A stretch of DNA of 64,000 bases from an uncultured Christensenella sp. (GTDB lineage Bacteria; Bacillota; Clostridia; Christensenellales; Pumilibacteraceae): the NCBI GenBank assembly GCA_910577995.1, contig CAJTND010000002.1:188324-252323 (forward strand), given 5' to 3'. Each line of letters starts with the position of its first letter. Position 1 is the stretch's first letter. The notes beneath the pieces are model-generated. The model did no database searches. It was given only the letters and a program-made list of their open reading frames with translations, and was not told the origin of the DNA. The translations under genes and the position numbers were made by a program. Positions 17,492 through 25,341 of the stretch are shown here, in pieces.

Positions 17492-18720
17492 TATTTTTTA
17501 CCGTTTTTGCCCGCTTTCGCGTTGCGCTCGAGCATCTTCGCGCGCACTTTGAGCGGCAGTCCGAAGAGGTTGATAAAGCCCTCGGAATCCTTTTGGTCGT
17601 AGACTTCGTCCGCGCCGAACGTCGCGATATCCTCGTCGTAGAGCGAGTAGGGCGAGCTCATGCCGGCGGGCGTTATCTTGCCCTTGAAGAGCTTGACGCG
17701 CGTCGTGCCCGTGACGGTCTTTTGAGTTTCGTCGACGAACGCGGAGAGCGATTCGCGGAGCGGCGTGTACCACTTGCCGTCGTAGACGAGCTCGGCGAAC
17801 TTGATAGCGATATGCTCTTTGAAGTGCGCGGTGTCGCGGTCGAGCGTTATCTCTTCGAGGTTCTTATGCGCGGCGTAGAGTATAGAGCCGGCGGGGTTTT
17901 CGTAAACGCCGCGCGACTTCATGCCTACGAGCCTGTTCTCGACCATGTCGTCGACGCCGACGCCGTGTCTTGCGCCTATGTCGTTGAGCACTGTGAGTAT
18001 CTCCACCGGACCGAGCTTTTTGCCGTCGACGGCGACGGGTATGCCTTGCTCCCAATCGATCGTGACGTACTCGGGCTTGTCGGGCGTGTCCTTTATCGGC
18101 TTGCTGATAAGCAGCATATCGTCCTGCGGCTCGTTCTCGGGATCTTCGAGATCGCTGCCCTCGTGCGAAAGGTGCCAGATGTTCCTATCCATGGAATAGG
18201 GGTGCTTTTTGGTGACGGGAACGTCCAGTCCGTGCGCCTTTGCGTAGTCTATCTCCTCGTCGCGCGACTTGATGTCCCAAATGCGCCAGGGCGCGATTAT
18301 CTTCATGTCGGGCGCGAGCGCTTTTATCGTAAGCTCGAAACGCACCTGATCGTTGCCCTTGCCCGTGCAGCCGTGACAGATGGCGTCGGCTTTTTCGCGC
18401 TTGGCTATCTCGACGAGACGTTTTGCTATTACCGGACGCGCGAACGACGTGCCCAAAAGGTATTTGCCTTCGTACACCGCGTCGGCTTTTATCGTCGGGA
18501 ATATGCAGTCACGGACAAACTCTTCGGTAAGGTCCTCGATGAATATCTTTTGCGCACCGCTCTTGATCGCTTTTTCGTTGAGCGGGGCGAGTTCCTCGCC
18601 CTGACCGACGTCGGCGGCGACGGCGATCACGTCGCAGTCGTAGTTATCCTTGAGCCACGGTATGATTATCGTGGTGTCGAGACCGCCCGAATAGGCGAGA
18701 ACGATCTTCATTTTTGCCAT
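17491..18720 (-). CDS. argG: Argininosuccinate synthase
   Basis: A 409-aa cytosolic enzyme joining citrulline and aspartate with ATP. The PP-loop AYSGGLDTTIIIPWL is at residues 9-23, and CHGCTGKGNDQVRFE near 118 is the second family signature. The start at 18720 (MAKMKIV) follows AAAGGAG; longer in-frame starts overlap the promoter at 18763-18791. First gene of argG-argH, the final two steps of arginine synthesis. I saw no clear ArgR box in the leader. Confidence 0.97.
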   Translation of the reverse strand: MAKMKIVLAYSGGLDTTIIIPWLKDNYDCDVIAVAADVGQGEELAPLNEKAIKSGAQKIFIEDLTEEFVRDCIFPTIKADAVYEGKYLLGTSFARPVIAKRLVEIAKREKADAICHGCTGKGNDQVRFELTIKALAPDMKIIAPWRIWDIKSRDEEIDYAKAHGLDVPVTKKHPYSMDRNIWHLSHEGSDLEDPENEPQDDMLLISKPIKDTPDKPEYVTIDWEQGIPVAVDGKKLGPVEILTVLNDIGARHGVGVDDMVENRLVGMKSRGVYENPAGSILYAAHKNLEEITLDRDTAHFKEHIAIKFAELVYDGKWYTPLRESLSAFVDETQKTVTGTTRVKLFKGKITPAGMSSPYSLYDEDIATFGADEVYDQKDSEGFINLFGLPLKVRAKMLERNAKAGKNGKK

Positions 18721-18762
18721 TATGTATGCTCCTTTGCGTTTGTTGCCGCAGTGATTTTTTAC

Positions 18763-18791
18763 ATTATATATTATTCGCGGCAAATACGCAA
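18763..18791 (-). promoter_or_regulatory. Promoter for argG-argH
   Basis: On the minus strand TTGCGT (18786-18791) and TATAAT (18763-18768) are 17 bases apart, upstream of the AAAGGAG site of argG. Confidence 0.75.
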
Positions 18792-18867
18792 TCGAAAGGG
18801 GAGAGAAATATAAAATTATTTATTACGGTATAGCGCCGCGGCGCGGAAAAAACCTGTTGAAAAACGG

Positions 18868-18896
18868 TTTACAAACGCAAAACGTTGTGTTATAAT
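18868..18896 (+). promoter_or_regulatory. Promoter for rpsO
   Basis: TTTACA (18868-18873), 17-base spacer and TATAAT (18891-18896), about 100 bases before the S15 ATG. Confidence 0.87.
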
Positions 18897-18902
18897 GATT
18901 TT

Positions 18903-18993
18903 CGGGTCAAAAGACCGCTACCTCGGTACTCGGTGCTGCGCTCTCCACGCAACGACCAAAGTCCGAGGCGTATCAAACAAACGGAGGTAAAAC
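18903..18993 (+). promoter_or_regulatory. Structured rpsO 5' leader, candidate S15 autoregulatory element
   Basis: The leader contains CCTCGG (18921-18926) complementary to CCGAGG (18963-18968), enclosing a small TGCG/CGCA hairpin (18937-18951), followed by ACGGAGG before the ATG. S15 represses its own mRNA in many bacteria through unrelated leader folds; that this leader does so is inference. Confidence 0.45.
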
Positions 18994-19257
18994 ATGGACA
19001 AACAGGTAAAGGCGGAGATAATTTCCAAATTTGCGACGCACGAGGGCGATACGGGCAGCCCCGAGGTACAGATAGCGCTTCTTACATGGCGCATCAACCA
19101 CCTTACGGAGCACCTCAAAACGCACAAGAAAGACCATCACTCGCGCCGCGGACTTTTGCAAATGGTCGGCAGCCGCCGCTCCCAGCTCAACTATCTCAAA
19201 GAGATAGACATAGAGAGATACCGCAGCCTTGTCGCTAAGCTCGACCTGCGGAAGTGA
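18994..19257 (+). CDS. rpsO: 30S ribosomal protein S15
   Basis: An 87-aa primary 16S rRNA-binding protein of the small subunit. It contains the family core HEGDTGSPEVQIALLTWRIN and HKKDHHSRRGLLQMVGSRR, ending RYRSLVAKLDLRK. Length matches the family. CGGAGGT precedes the ATG. A strong terminator separates it from pnp, which follows it as in many bacteria. Confidence 0.98.
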   Translation: MDKQVKAEIISKFATHEGDTGSPEVQIALLTWRINHLTEHLKTHKKDHHSRRGLLQMVGSRRSQLNYLKEIDIERYRSLVAKLDLRK

Positions 19258-19275
19258 TCGCTTTTGTAAAACTAT

Positions 19276-19319
19276 CGGTACGTTCGCGCTGAGGACCGCG
19301 AACGTGCCGTATGTTTTTT
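19276..19319 (+). terminator. Intrinsic terminator after rpsO
   Basis: A 13-bp stem (19276-19288 with 19297-19309, one G-T pair), 8-base loop, then ATG and six T. Confidence 0.92.
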
Positions 19320-19503
19320 GGGAATTTTATTCGAACAGCGTTTTTGCCCGATAGCGGCGGCAAAAATGCAACGGCGAAAATTCGGTATTATACCGCGCCT
19401 CTATGGGCGTAACGGTGCGCGGAGCGCGTCGGATATGGGACTTGTCCCGGCGGTACAGTACCTTGATCTATTCGGTTTATAATTTTTAGGAGAAACATAA
19501 ATA

Positions 19504-21753
19504 ATGGATTGCAAGGTTTTCGAGACCGAGATCGGCGGGCGCAAAGTAACCGTCGAAACAGGCAAATACGCGGGACAAGCCAACGGCTCCTGCATCATAC
19601 GCTGCGGCGATACCGTGGTCATGACCAACGTCACTATGGCGGACGCGCCGCGTCCCGGCATGGATTATTTCCCGCTAGGCGTCGACTTTGAAGAAAAGCT
19701 GTATTCGATAGGCAAGATACCCGGCAGCTTCAAGCGCCGCGAGGGCAGGGGCAGCGACAAGGCGATACTCACGTCGCGGCTCATCGACCGCCCTATACGC
19801 CCGCTGTTCCCGAAGGGACTGTTCAACGACGTTTCCGTCGTGTGCACCGCGCTTTCGGTAGATACCAATATCCCGCCCGAGGTATTCGGCATGCTCGGCA
19901 GCTCTATCGCGCTGTCCATATCCGACATACCGTTTGCGGGACCTACGGGCTCGGTCGTCGTCGGCTGCGTCGACGGTAAGTACGTAATCAACCCCGACAG
20001 CGAACAGCGTCAAAAGAGCACGATGCACGTTTACGTATCGGGCACTGCCGACGCTATAATGATGGTCGAGGCGGGCGCGAGCGAGGTATCCGAAGAGGAG
20101 ATGCTCGGCGGTATACTCTTCGCACACGAGGAGATCAAAAAACAGGTCAAGTTCATAAATTCGATAGTCAAGGCTATCGGCAAGAAAAAGCTCGACATCG
20201 AACTTTATCACATCGGCGAGGACGTCGAAAAGGAAGTCCGCAAGTACGCCGACAAAAAGCTCGATAAGGCGCTCGACGAGTTCGATCGCACCAAGCGTCA
20301 GGAGAACCAGGACGAAGTGCAGGCGGACGTCATGGAGCACTTCAAGGAGAAGTTCGAGGGGCGCGAGCGCGAGATAGCGGACACGCTCTACTACATGACA
20401 AAAGAGAAGGTCCGCAACAAGATACTCGATAAGGGCGTACGTCCCGACGGCAGAAAGACTACGGACATCCGCGATATTTGGTGCGAGGTCGGCTTGCTGC
20501 CGCGCACGCACGGCTCGGCGGTGTTCACGCGCGGTCAGTCGCAGGCTCTTTCTATCTGCACGCTCGGCACTGCGGGCGACGCGCAAAAACTCGACAACCT
20601 CGACGAGGAAGAAACCAAGCGCTATATGCACCAATATAACATGCCGCCGTATTCGACGGGCGAGGCGAAGAACCTCCGCGCGCCCGGTCGGCGCGAGATA
20701 GGTCACGGCGCGCTCGCGGAACGCGCGCTCGAGCCCGTCATCCCGTCGGAAGAGGAATTCCCGTACACGATACGCGTCGTTTCCGAGATACTCTCGTCCA
20801 ACGGCTCGACCTCGCAGGCGAGCGTCTGCGGCTCTACGCTGTCGCTCATGGACGCGGGCGTTCCCATCAAAGCGCCTGTTGCCGGTATAGCGATGGGTCT
20901 TATCAAGGACGAGGCGCACGACCGTCTTGCGATACTGTCCGATATACAGGGGCTCGAGGACTTCCTCGGCGATATGGACTTTAAGGTCGCGGGCACGGAA
21001 AAGGGCATAACCGCCATACAAATGGATATCAAGATCAAGGGCATCAGCGAGCAGATACTCCGCACCGCGCTCGAACAGGCGCGCAAAGGCAGACTGCACA
21101 TACTCGGCAAAATGCTCGAGGTGCTCGACAAGCCGCGTCCCGAGCTAAGCAAGTACGCGCCCAAGATCGTCATGTTCAATATCGATCCCGACAAGATCGG
21201 CGACGTTATCGGCAAGCAGGGCAAGGTCATCAACAAGATAGTAGAGGATACGGGCGTCAAGATAGATATCGAAGAAGACGGCAGAGTATTCGTTGCGGGC
21301 ATCGATCCCGAAATGATAGAAAAAGCCAAATCGACCATACTCTCGATAGTCAAAGATCCCGAGATAGGCGACGTGTTCGAAGGTCCGGTAGTCACAGTCC
21401 GCGACGATCTCGGCGCTTTCGTTGAGCTCGCGCCCGGGCGCGACGGCATGGTGCATATCGCCAAGCTCGCGAAGTTCACGGGCTCGCACCTCGAGTACGT
21501 TTCCGACCTGCTTTGCGTCGGCGACACCGTCAAGGTCGAGGTCGTCAGCTTTACCAAGCAGGGCAAGATAGACCTCAAGCTTTTGGAGATAATCAACCAG
21601 GTCGAGCGTCCCGAAAAGACCGAACGTCCCGAGCGCCGCGAGCGTCCGCGCTCAGACAGACCCGGACGCTCCCACGACCGTCCGCGCGGCGAGCGTAAGC
21701 CCGACCGTCCGCGCAGAGAGCGCAAGCCCGAAAACGACGGAGAAAACGATTAA
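19504..21753 (+). CDS. pnp: Polyribonucleotide nucleotidyltransferase (PNPase)
   Basis: A 749-aa phosphorolytic 3'-5' exoribonuclease of mRNA decay. Two RNase PH-like domains flank a helical domain (ITSRLIDRPIRPLFP near residue 80; the active-site-like second core with GVRPDGRKTTDIR near 310 and QALSICTLGTAGD near 350). A KH domain (DPDKIGDVIGKQGKVINKI near 562) and an S1 domain (GDVFEGPVVTVRDDLGAFVEL near 622) follow. The tail from about 695 is an Arg/Pro/Glu-rich low-complexity segment, a plausible RNA- or partner-binding extension. The 180-base leader contains hairpins such as GGGACTTGTCCC, but I see no clear sigma-A -35 box. Confidence 0.97.
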   Translation: MDCKVFETEIGGRKVTVETGKYAGQANGSCIIRCGDTVVMTNVTMADAPRPGMDYFPLGVDFEEKLYSIGKIPGSFKRREGRGSDKAILTSRLIDRPIRPLFPKGLFNDVSVVCTALSVDTNIPPEVFGMLGSSIALSISDIPFAGPTGSVVVGCVDGKYVINPDSEQRQKSTMHVYVSGTADAIMMVEAGASEVSEEEMLGGILFAHEEIKKQVKFINSIVKAIGKKKLDIELYHIGEDVEKEVRKYADKKLDKALDEFDRTKRQENQDEVQADVMEHFKEKFEGREREIADTLYYMTKEKVRNKILDKGVRPDGRKTTDIRDIWCEVGLLPRTHGSAVFTRGQSQALSICTLGTAGDAQKLDNLDEEETKRYMHQYNMPPYSTGEAKNLRAPGRREIGHGALAERALEPVIPSEEEFPYTIRVVSEILSSNGSTSQASVCGSTLSLMDAGVPIKAPVAGIAMGLIKDEAHDRLAILSDIQGLEDFLGDMDFKVAGTEKGITAIQMDIKIKGISEQILRTALEQARKGRLHILGKMLEVLDKPRPELSKYAPKIVMFNIDPDKIGDVIGKQGKVINKIVEDTGVKIDIEEDGRVFVAGIDPEMIEKAKSTILSIVKDPEIGDVFEGPVVTVRDDLGAFVELAPGRDGMVHIAKLAKFTGSHLEYVSDLLCVGDTVKVEVVSFTKQGKIDLKLLEIINQVERPEKTERPERRERPRSDRPGRSHDRPRGERKPDRPRRERKPENDGEND

Positions 21754-21766
21754 ATAGCACATAAAC

Positions 21767-21806
21767 ACACCTCGGTTATGAATAAAGATAATCGAGGGTG
21801 TTTTTT
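21767..21806 (+). terminator. Terminator after pnp that merges with the next ribosome site
   Basis: ACACCTCG (21767-21774) pairs with CGAGGGTGT (21793-21801) with one bulged G, followed by a run of T reaching the next ATG. The GAGGGTG strand is also the likely ribosome site of the deacetylase gene, so read-through RNA would have it masked. Confidence 0.7.
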
Positions 21807-22526
21807 ATGCCGATCAAAAACAAAGCTAAATTTTTTCGCGTCGTATTGGGCAACATAGTTATATTGGCGACGGTCGCCGCGCTCGCCGCGGTCACTTTCT
21901 CGGGCGGGCGCAAGACTCCCGTCCGTTCCGAGCCGTACTATTCGGGCAAGTCGGATAGCAAGGTGTCGCTGATGATCAACGTATATTGGGGCACGGAGTA
22001 CGTCGAGCCGATGCTTGAAATACTCGAAAGGTACAACGCCAAAACGACTTTCTTTGTCGGAGGGTCGTGGGTCGCCGCCAATCCCGATATGCTCGTTAAG
22101 ATACGCGACGCGGGGCACGAGATAGGCAACCACGGCTATTACCACAAGGACCACAAAAAGCTGGACGTCGAGTACAACCGCAAGGAGATATCCTCGGCGC
22201 ACGACGCCGTCAAAAGCGTTATCGGCACTGATATGACGCTGTTCGCGCCGCCGTCGGGCTCGTTCGGCGACGCTACGCTCGAAGCGGCTGACGAGCTCGG
22301 ATACAAAACGATAATGTGGACGCGCGACACCGTCGATTGGCGCGATCATGACGCGGACCTCATATACCGCCGCGCCGTCAAGAACGTTAAGGGCGGCGAC
22401 CTGATACTGATGCACCCGACGGAATGCACGGTCAAGGCGCTCGAACGTATCATAATAGGCGTGTACACAAAGAATCTGCGCGTTGCGCCCGTCAGTGACG
22501 TTCTTACGGGCACTGTGGTAGCGTAA
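21807..22526 (+). CDS. Polysaccharide deacetylase (NodB domain), membrane-anchored or secreted
   Basis: About 239 aa. An N-terminal hydrophobic segment (VVLGNIVILATVAALAAVTF) follows a short basic region, so the enzyme is exported or anchored outside. The NodB-fold carbohydrate esterase-4 core follows: ATTFFVGGSWVAANPDML-type strand, then DAGHEIGNHGYYHKDH near residue 105 (metal-binding His residues) and TLFAPPSGSFGD near 145. The usual first-motif Asp pair looks replaced (SLMINVYWGTEYVEPM), as in PdaB/YlxY-like sporulation deacetylases, so activity is uncertain. Start chosen at the ATG after GAGGGTG. Confidence 0.85.
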   Translation: MPIKNKAKFFRVVLGNIVILATVAALAAVTFSGGRKTPVRSEPYYSGKSDSKVSLMINVYWGTEYVEPMLEILERYNAKTTFFVGGSWVAANPDMLVKIRDAGHEIGNHGYYHKDHKKLDVEYNRKEISSAHDAVKSVIGTDMTLFAPPSGSFGDATLEAADELGYKTIMWTRDTVDWRDHDADLIYRRAVKNVKGGDLILMHPTECTVKALERIIIGVYTKNLRVAPVSDVLTGTVVA

Positions 22527-22549
22527 CGAATACATCATTAGGAAGTTAT

Positions 22550-23803
22550 ATGACTGTCAAGAAATACAAAAGCGGGCTTACCGTTATAGTCGAAGAAAAC
22601 GCGGGGCTGCGCTCGGTGACTTCCGGCATCATGGTCGGCACGGGCAGCGCTTACGAAACCGCCGAGAACAACGGCATATCGCATTTTATAGAGCATATGC
22701 AGTTCAAGGGCACGGAAAAGCGCAGTGCGGAGCAGATAGTCGGCGCGTTCGACGAGGCGGGCGCGAGCTTCAACGCCTTTACGGGCAAGGAGTATACTTG
22801 CTTCTATTTCAAGTCGATAGACGAAAAGATCGAGGACTGCTTCGACGTTTTGTCCGACTTGTTCTTACATTCCGTCTACGGCGGCGAAGAGCTCGACCGC
22901 GAGCGCAAGGTCATACTCGAAGAGATAAACATGAGCCGCGACGAGCCCGACGGCGTTTGCTACGACGTGCTTTTCCGCACGATGTTCCGCGGCTCGCTCG
23001 GCATGGAGATACTCGGCACGAAAGAAAACGTCGGGCGATTCGGCAGGGCGGATATTCTCGACTATAAAAAAACGCACTACCTGCCGTCTAATACCGTCGT
23101 CGCGTTCGTCGGCAATATAACCGAGGCGCGCGCTCTCGAGCTTACCGAGCGTTATCTCGGCGAGTTTGCGTCGGCGGACTACACCGAGCCGCCGCGCGTC
23201 GGCAGGCAGGAATTCGTCTGCGGCATGGGCGAGCACATAAAGGATTTCGAGCAGTCGGAGCTGTCCATTGCTTTCCCGTCGCCGTGCGTTGGCGACGGCA
23301 GGGCGCATATAGTTTCCGCGCTAGACTGTATACTCGGCTCGGGCATGAGCTCGCGGCTGTTCATGCGCCTGCGCGAAAAAATGGGTCTTGTGTACAGCGT
23401 GTATACTTCGCCCTGGATGGGCAGGAACAACGGCGTATTTTCGGTATGCGCCAATGTCAACGTGTCCAACGTCGAGCGCAGCGTCGCGGCTGTGCGCGAG
23501 GAGATAGACAGGCTTTTAAGCGACGGCGTTACCGCAGAGGAAACGGAAAAAGCAAAGACTCAGCTCAAAGTGACGGCGCTCTTCGGCAAGGAGAACCCGA
23601 TGAACTATATGCTGTCGCTCATGCGCAGGCGACTGCTCGTCGGCGAGGATTACGACCTCGACAAGCTGATAGCGCGCATAGAGAGCATAACCGCCGCCGA
23701 TATCGACGGCGCGGCGCGCGAGATACTCGGCAGCGGCGCGTGCTTCGGTTACGCGGGCAAAAAGCCTAAACGGCATATCGACGAGATATACAACAACAAA
23801 TAA
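22550..23803 (+). CDS. M16 family zinc peptidase (insulinase/YmxG type)
   Basis: A 417-aa metallopeptidase of the pitrilysin/processing-peptidase family. The inverted zinc motif HFIEH is at residues 45-49, with the downstream glutamate region ERKVILEEINMSRDEPD near 120. The C-terminal half holds the RL.MRLREKMGLVYSV segment of the second domain. Clostridial relatives sit beside pnp and a polysaccharide deacetylase, as here; the substrate is unknown. AGGAAG precedes the ATG. Confidence 0.92.
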   Translation: MTVKKYKSGLTVIVEENAGLRSVTSGIMVGTGSAYETAENNGISHFIEHMQFKGTEKRSAEQIVGAFDEAGASFNAFTGKEYTCFYFKSIDEKIEDCFDVLSDLFLHSVYGGEELDRERKVILEEINMSRDEPDGVCYDVLFRTMFRGSLGMEILGTKENVGRFGRADILDYKKTHYLPSNTVVAFVGNITEARALELTERYLGEFASADYTEPPRVGRQEFVCGMGEHIKDFEQSELSIAFPSPCVGDGRAHIVSALDCILGSGMSSRLFMRLREKMGLVYSVYTSPWMGRNNGVFSVCANVNVSNVERSVAAVREEIDRLLSDGVTAEETEKAKTQLKVTALFGKENPMNYMLSLMRRRLLVGEDYDLDKLIARIESITAADIDGAAREILGSGACFGYAGKKPKRHIDEIYNNK

Positions 23804-23817
23804 AAAGAGGTGACACG

Positions 23818-24198
23818 ATGGACGGCACGAAAGAAGTCAAAGAGGACAAGCTCGACGTTTTGTTCCGCATGCAGGCGGGGCTGGACGCTTACATACGCGA
23901 CAAGCGCAAGCTTGACTATACCAAAAGCGAATGGGTGTGCAAAAAAGCGCTCGCATTGATGGTCGAGCTCGGCGAGGTCGTCGAGGAAGCCAAATACAAA
24001 TGGTGGAAGAACGGCGACGCCATAGACGACGCCAAGCTCAAAGAGGAGATAGTCGACGTGCTCCATTTCTTTTTGGGAATGGCGATAGACAGCGGCATGA
24101 CCGCCGACGAGCTGTTCGACATTTATCTTAAAAAGAACAAAGAGAATTACGACCGTCAGAACGGGCTGTCGGCTAAAAAAGGTTACGAAGTAAATTGA
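23818..24198 (+). CDS. dUTPase-2/MazG-like all-alpha NTP pyrophosphatase
   Basis: A 126-aa helical protein resembling dimeric dUTPases and MazG-like proteins that hydrolyse (d)NTPs to monophosphates. Metal-binding acidic motifs are visible: ALMVELGEVVEEAKYKWWK near residue 45 (ExxE-type) and EEIVDVLHFFLGMAID near 75 (ExxD-type). AAAGAGGTG precedes the ATG, 14 bases after the peptidase gene. The exact nucleotide is not readable from sequence. Confidence 0.82.
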   Translation: MDGTKEVKEDKLDVLFRMQAGLDAYIRDKRKLDYTKSEWVCKKALALMVELGEVVEEAKYKWWKNGDAIDDAKLKEEIVDVLHFFLGMAIDSGMTADELFDIYLKKNKENYDRQNGLSAKKGYEVN

Positions 24199-24241
24199 CC
24201 GCCGCACCGACTTCGCGGCGCAACAAATAGGGTGGCAGATT

Positions 24242-25174
24242 ATGAAGATATTCGACGGAATGACCGAGCTTGTCGGCGGCACGCCGCTGCTCAGGCTCAA
24301 CGGCTATATCGCGCGTAACGCGCTCGAAGCGGATATTTGCGCCAAGCTGGAATACTTCAATCCCGCAGGCAGCGTCAAAGACAGGGTAGCGCTCGCCATG
24401 ATAGAGGACGCGGAGCGCAAAGGACTGTTAAGACCCGGCGCGACGCTCATAGAGCCGACGAGCGGAAATACGGGCGTGGGGCTCGCAGCCGTCGCCGCGG
24501 CTAAGGGCTATCGGCTCGTTATAACCATGCCGGAAACGATGAGCGTCGAGCGGCGCAGACTGCTTAAAGCTTACGGCGCGGAGCTTGTGCTCACGGACGG
24601 CGGCAAGGGCATGACGGGCGCGATAGAAAAGGCGAAAGAGCTCGCCGCGCAAATGCCCGGCGCGTTCATTCCCGGGCAGTTTGACAACCACGCCAATCCC
24701 GCGGCGCACGAGCGTGCGACCGCGCCCGAGATATGGTCGGATACAGACGGCAAGATAGATATTTTCGTCGCGGGCGTCGGTACGGGCGGAACGCTCTCGG
24801 GCGTCGGACGTTACCTCAAAAGCAAGAACAAAAACATACGCATCGTCGCGGTAGAGCCCGCGTCGTCGCCCGTGCTCGGCGGCGGCAGAGCGGGCGCGCA
24901 CGGCATACAGGGCATCGGCGCGGGCTTCGTGCCCAATACGCTCGATACCGAGATAATAGACGAGGTTATAGCGGTAAAAGACGACGACGCATATTCCGAG
25001 TGCAAGACGCTCGCGCATACCGACGGCGTGCTCGTCGGCATTTCGTCGGGCGCGGCGCTGAGTGCCGCAAAGTCGCTCGCGCGCCGCTCCGAGAATAACG
25101 GCAAGCTCATCGTTGCGCTGTTTCCCGATACGGGCGAGCGTTATCTCTCCGACTGTAAATATGTAAGCGAATAG
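24242..25174 (+). CDS. cysK: Cysteine synthase (O-acetylserine thiol-lyase)
   Basis: A 310-aa PLP enzyme converting O-acetylserine and sulfide to cysteine. The PLP lysine lies in FNPAGSVKDRVA (Lys46), the substrate loop in EPTSGNTGVGLA near residue 73, and the phosphate-binding loop in VGTGGTLSGVGRYL near 178. The C-terminal GISSGAALSAA serine motif is present. Length is normal. A hairpin terminator follows. Confidence 0.96.
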   Translation: MKIFDGMTELVGGTPLLRLNGYIARNALEADICAKLEYFNPAGSVKDRVALAMIEDAERKGLLRPGATLIEPTSGNTGVGLAAVAAAKGYRLVITMPETMSVERRRLLKAYGAELVLTDGGKGMTGAIEKAKELAAQMPGAFIPGQFDNHANPAAHERATAPEIWSDTDGKIDIFVAGVGTGGTLSGVGRYLKSKNKNIRIVAVEPASSPVLGGGRAGAHGIQGIGAGFVPNTLDTEIIDEVIAVKDDDAYSECKTLAHTDGVLVGISSGAALSAAKSLARRSENNGKLIVALFPDTGERYLSDCKYVSE

Positions 25175-25180
25175 ATCGGC

Positions 25181-25209
25181 CGCCGTCCCGAAAAAGGACG
25201 GCGTTATTT
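25181..25209 (+). terminator. Intrinsic terminator after cysK
   Basis: CGCCGTCC (25181-25188) pairs perfectly with GGACGGCG (25196-25203), 7-base loop, then TTATTTG. Confidence 0.8.
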
Positions 25210-25281
25210 GTGCAAAGAAACCCGCGCCGCGGCGCAAAAATTCGAAAATCGCATTTATAAGAAAAAGTTTCGCTCAAAGAC

Positions 25282-25310
25282 TTGAAAAGCTAATAACTCT
25301 GTGGTATAAT
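25282..25310 (+). promoter_or_regulatory. Promoter for ftsK/spoIIIE
   Basis: TTGAAA (25282-25287), 17-base spacer and TATAAT (25305-25310). The -10 box overlaps the first in-frame ATG at 25309, which rules that ATG out as the start for this transcript. Confidence 0.87.
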
Positions 25311-25341
25311 GATAACGCGTGGAATTACGTCCGGTTTTTCT

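Noticed and set aside
25309..25341. First ATG of the ftsK frame at 25309.
   Set aside because: It lies inside the -10 box of the promoter at 25282-25310.
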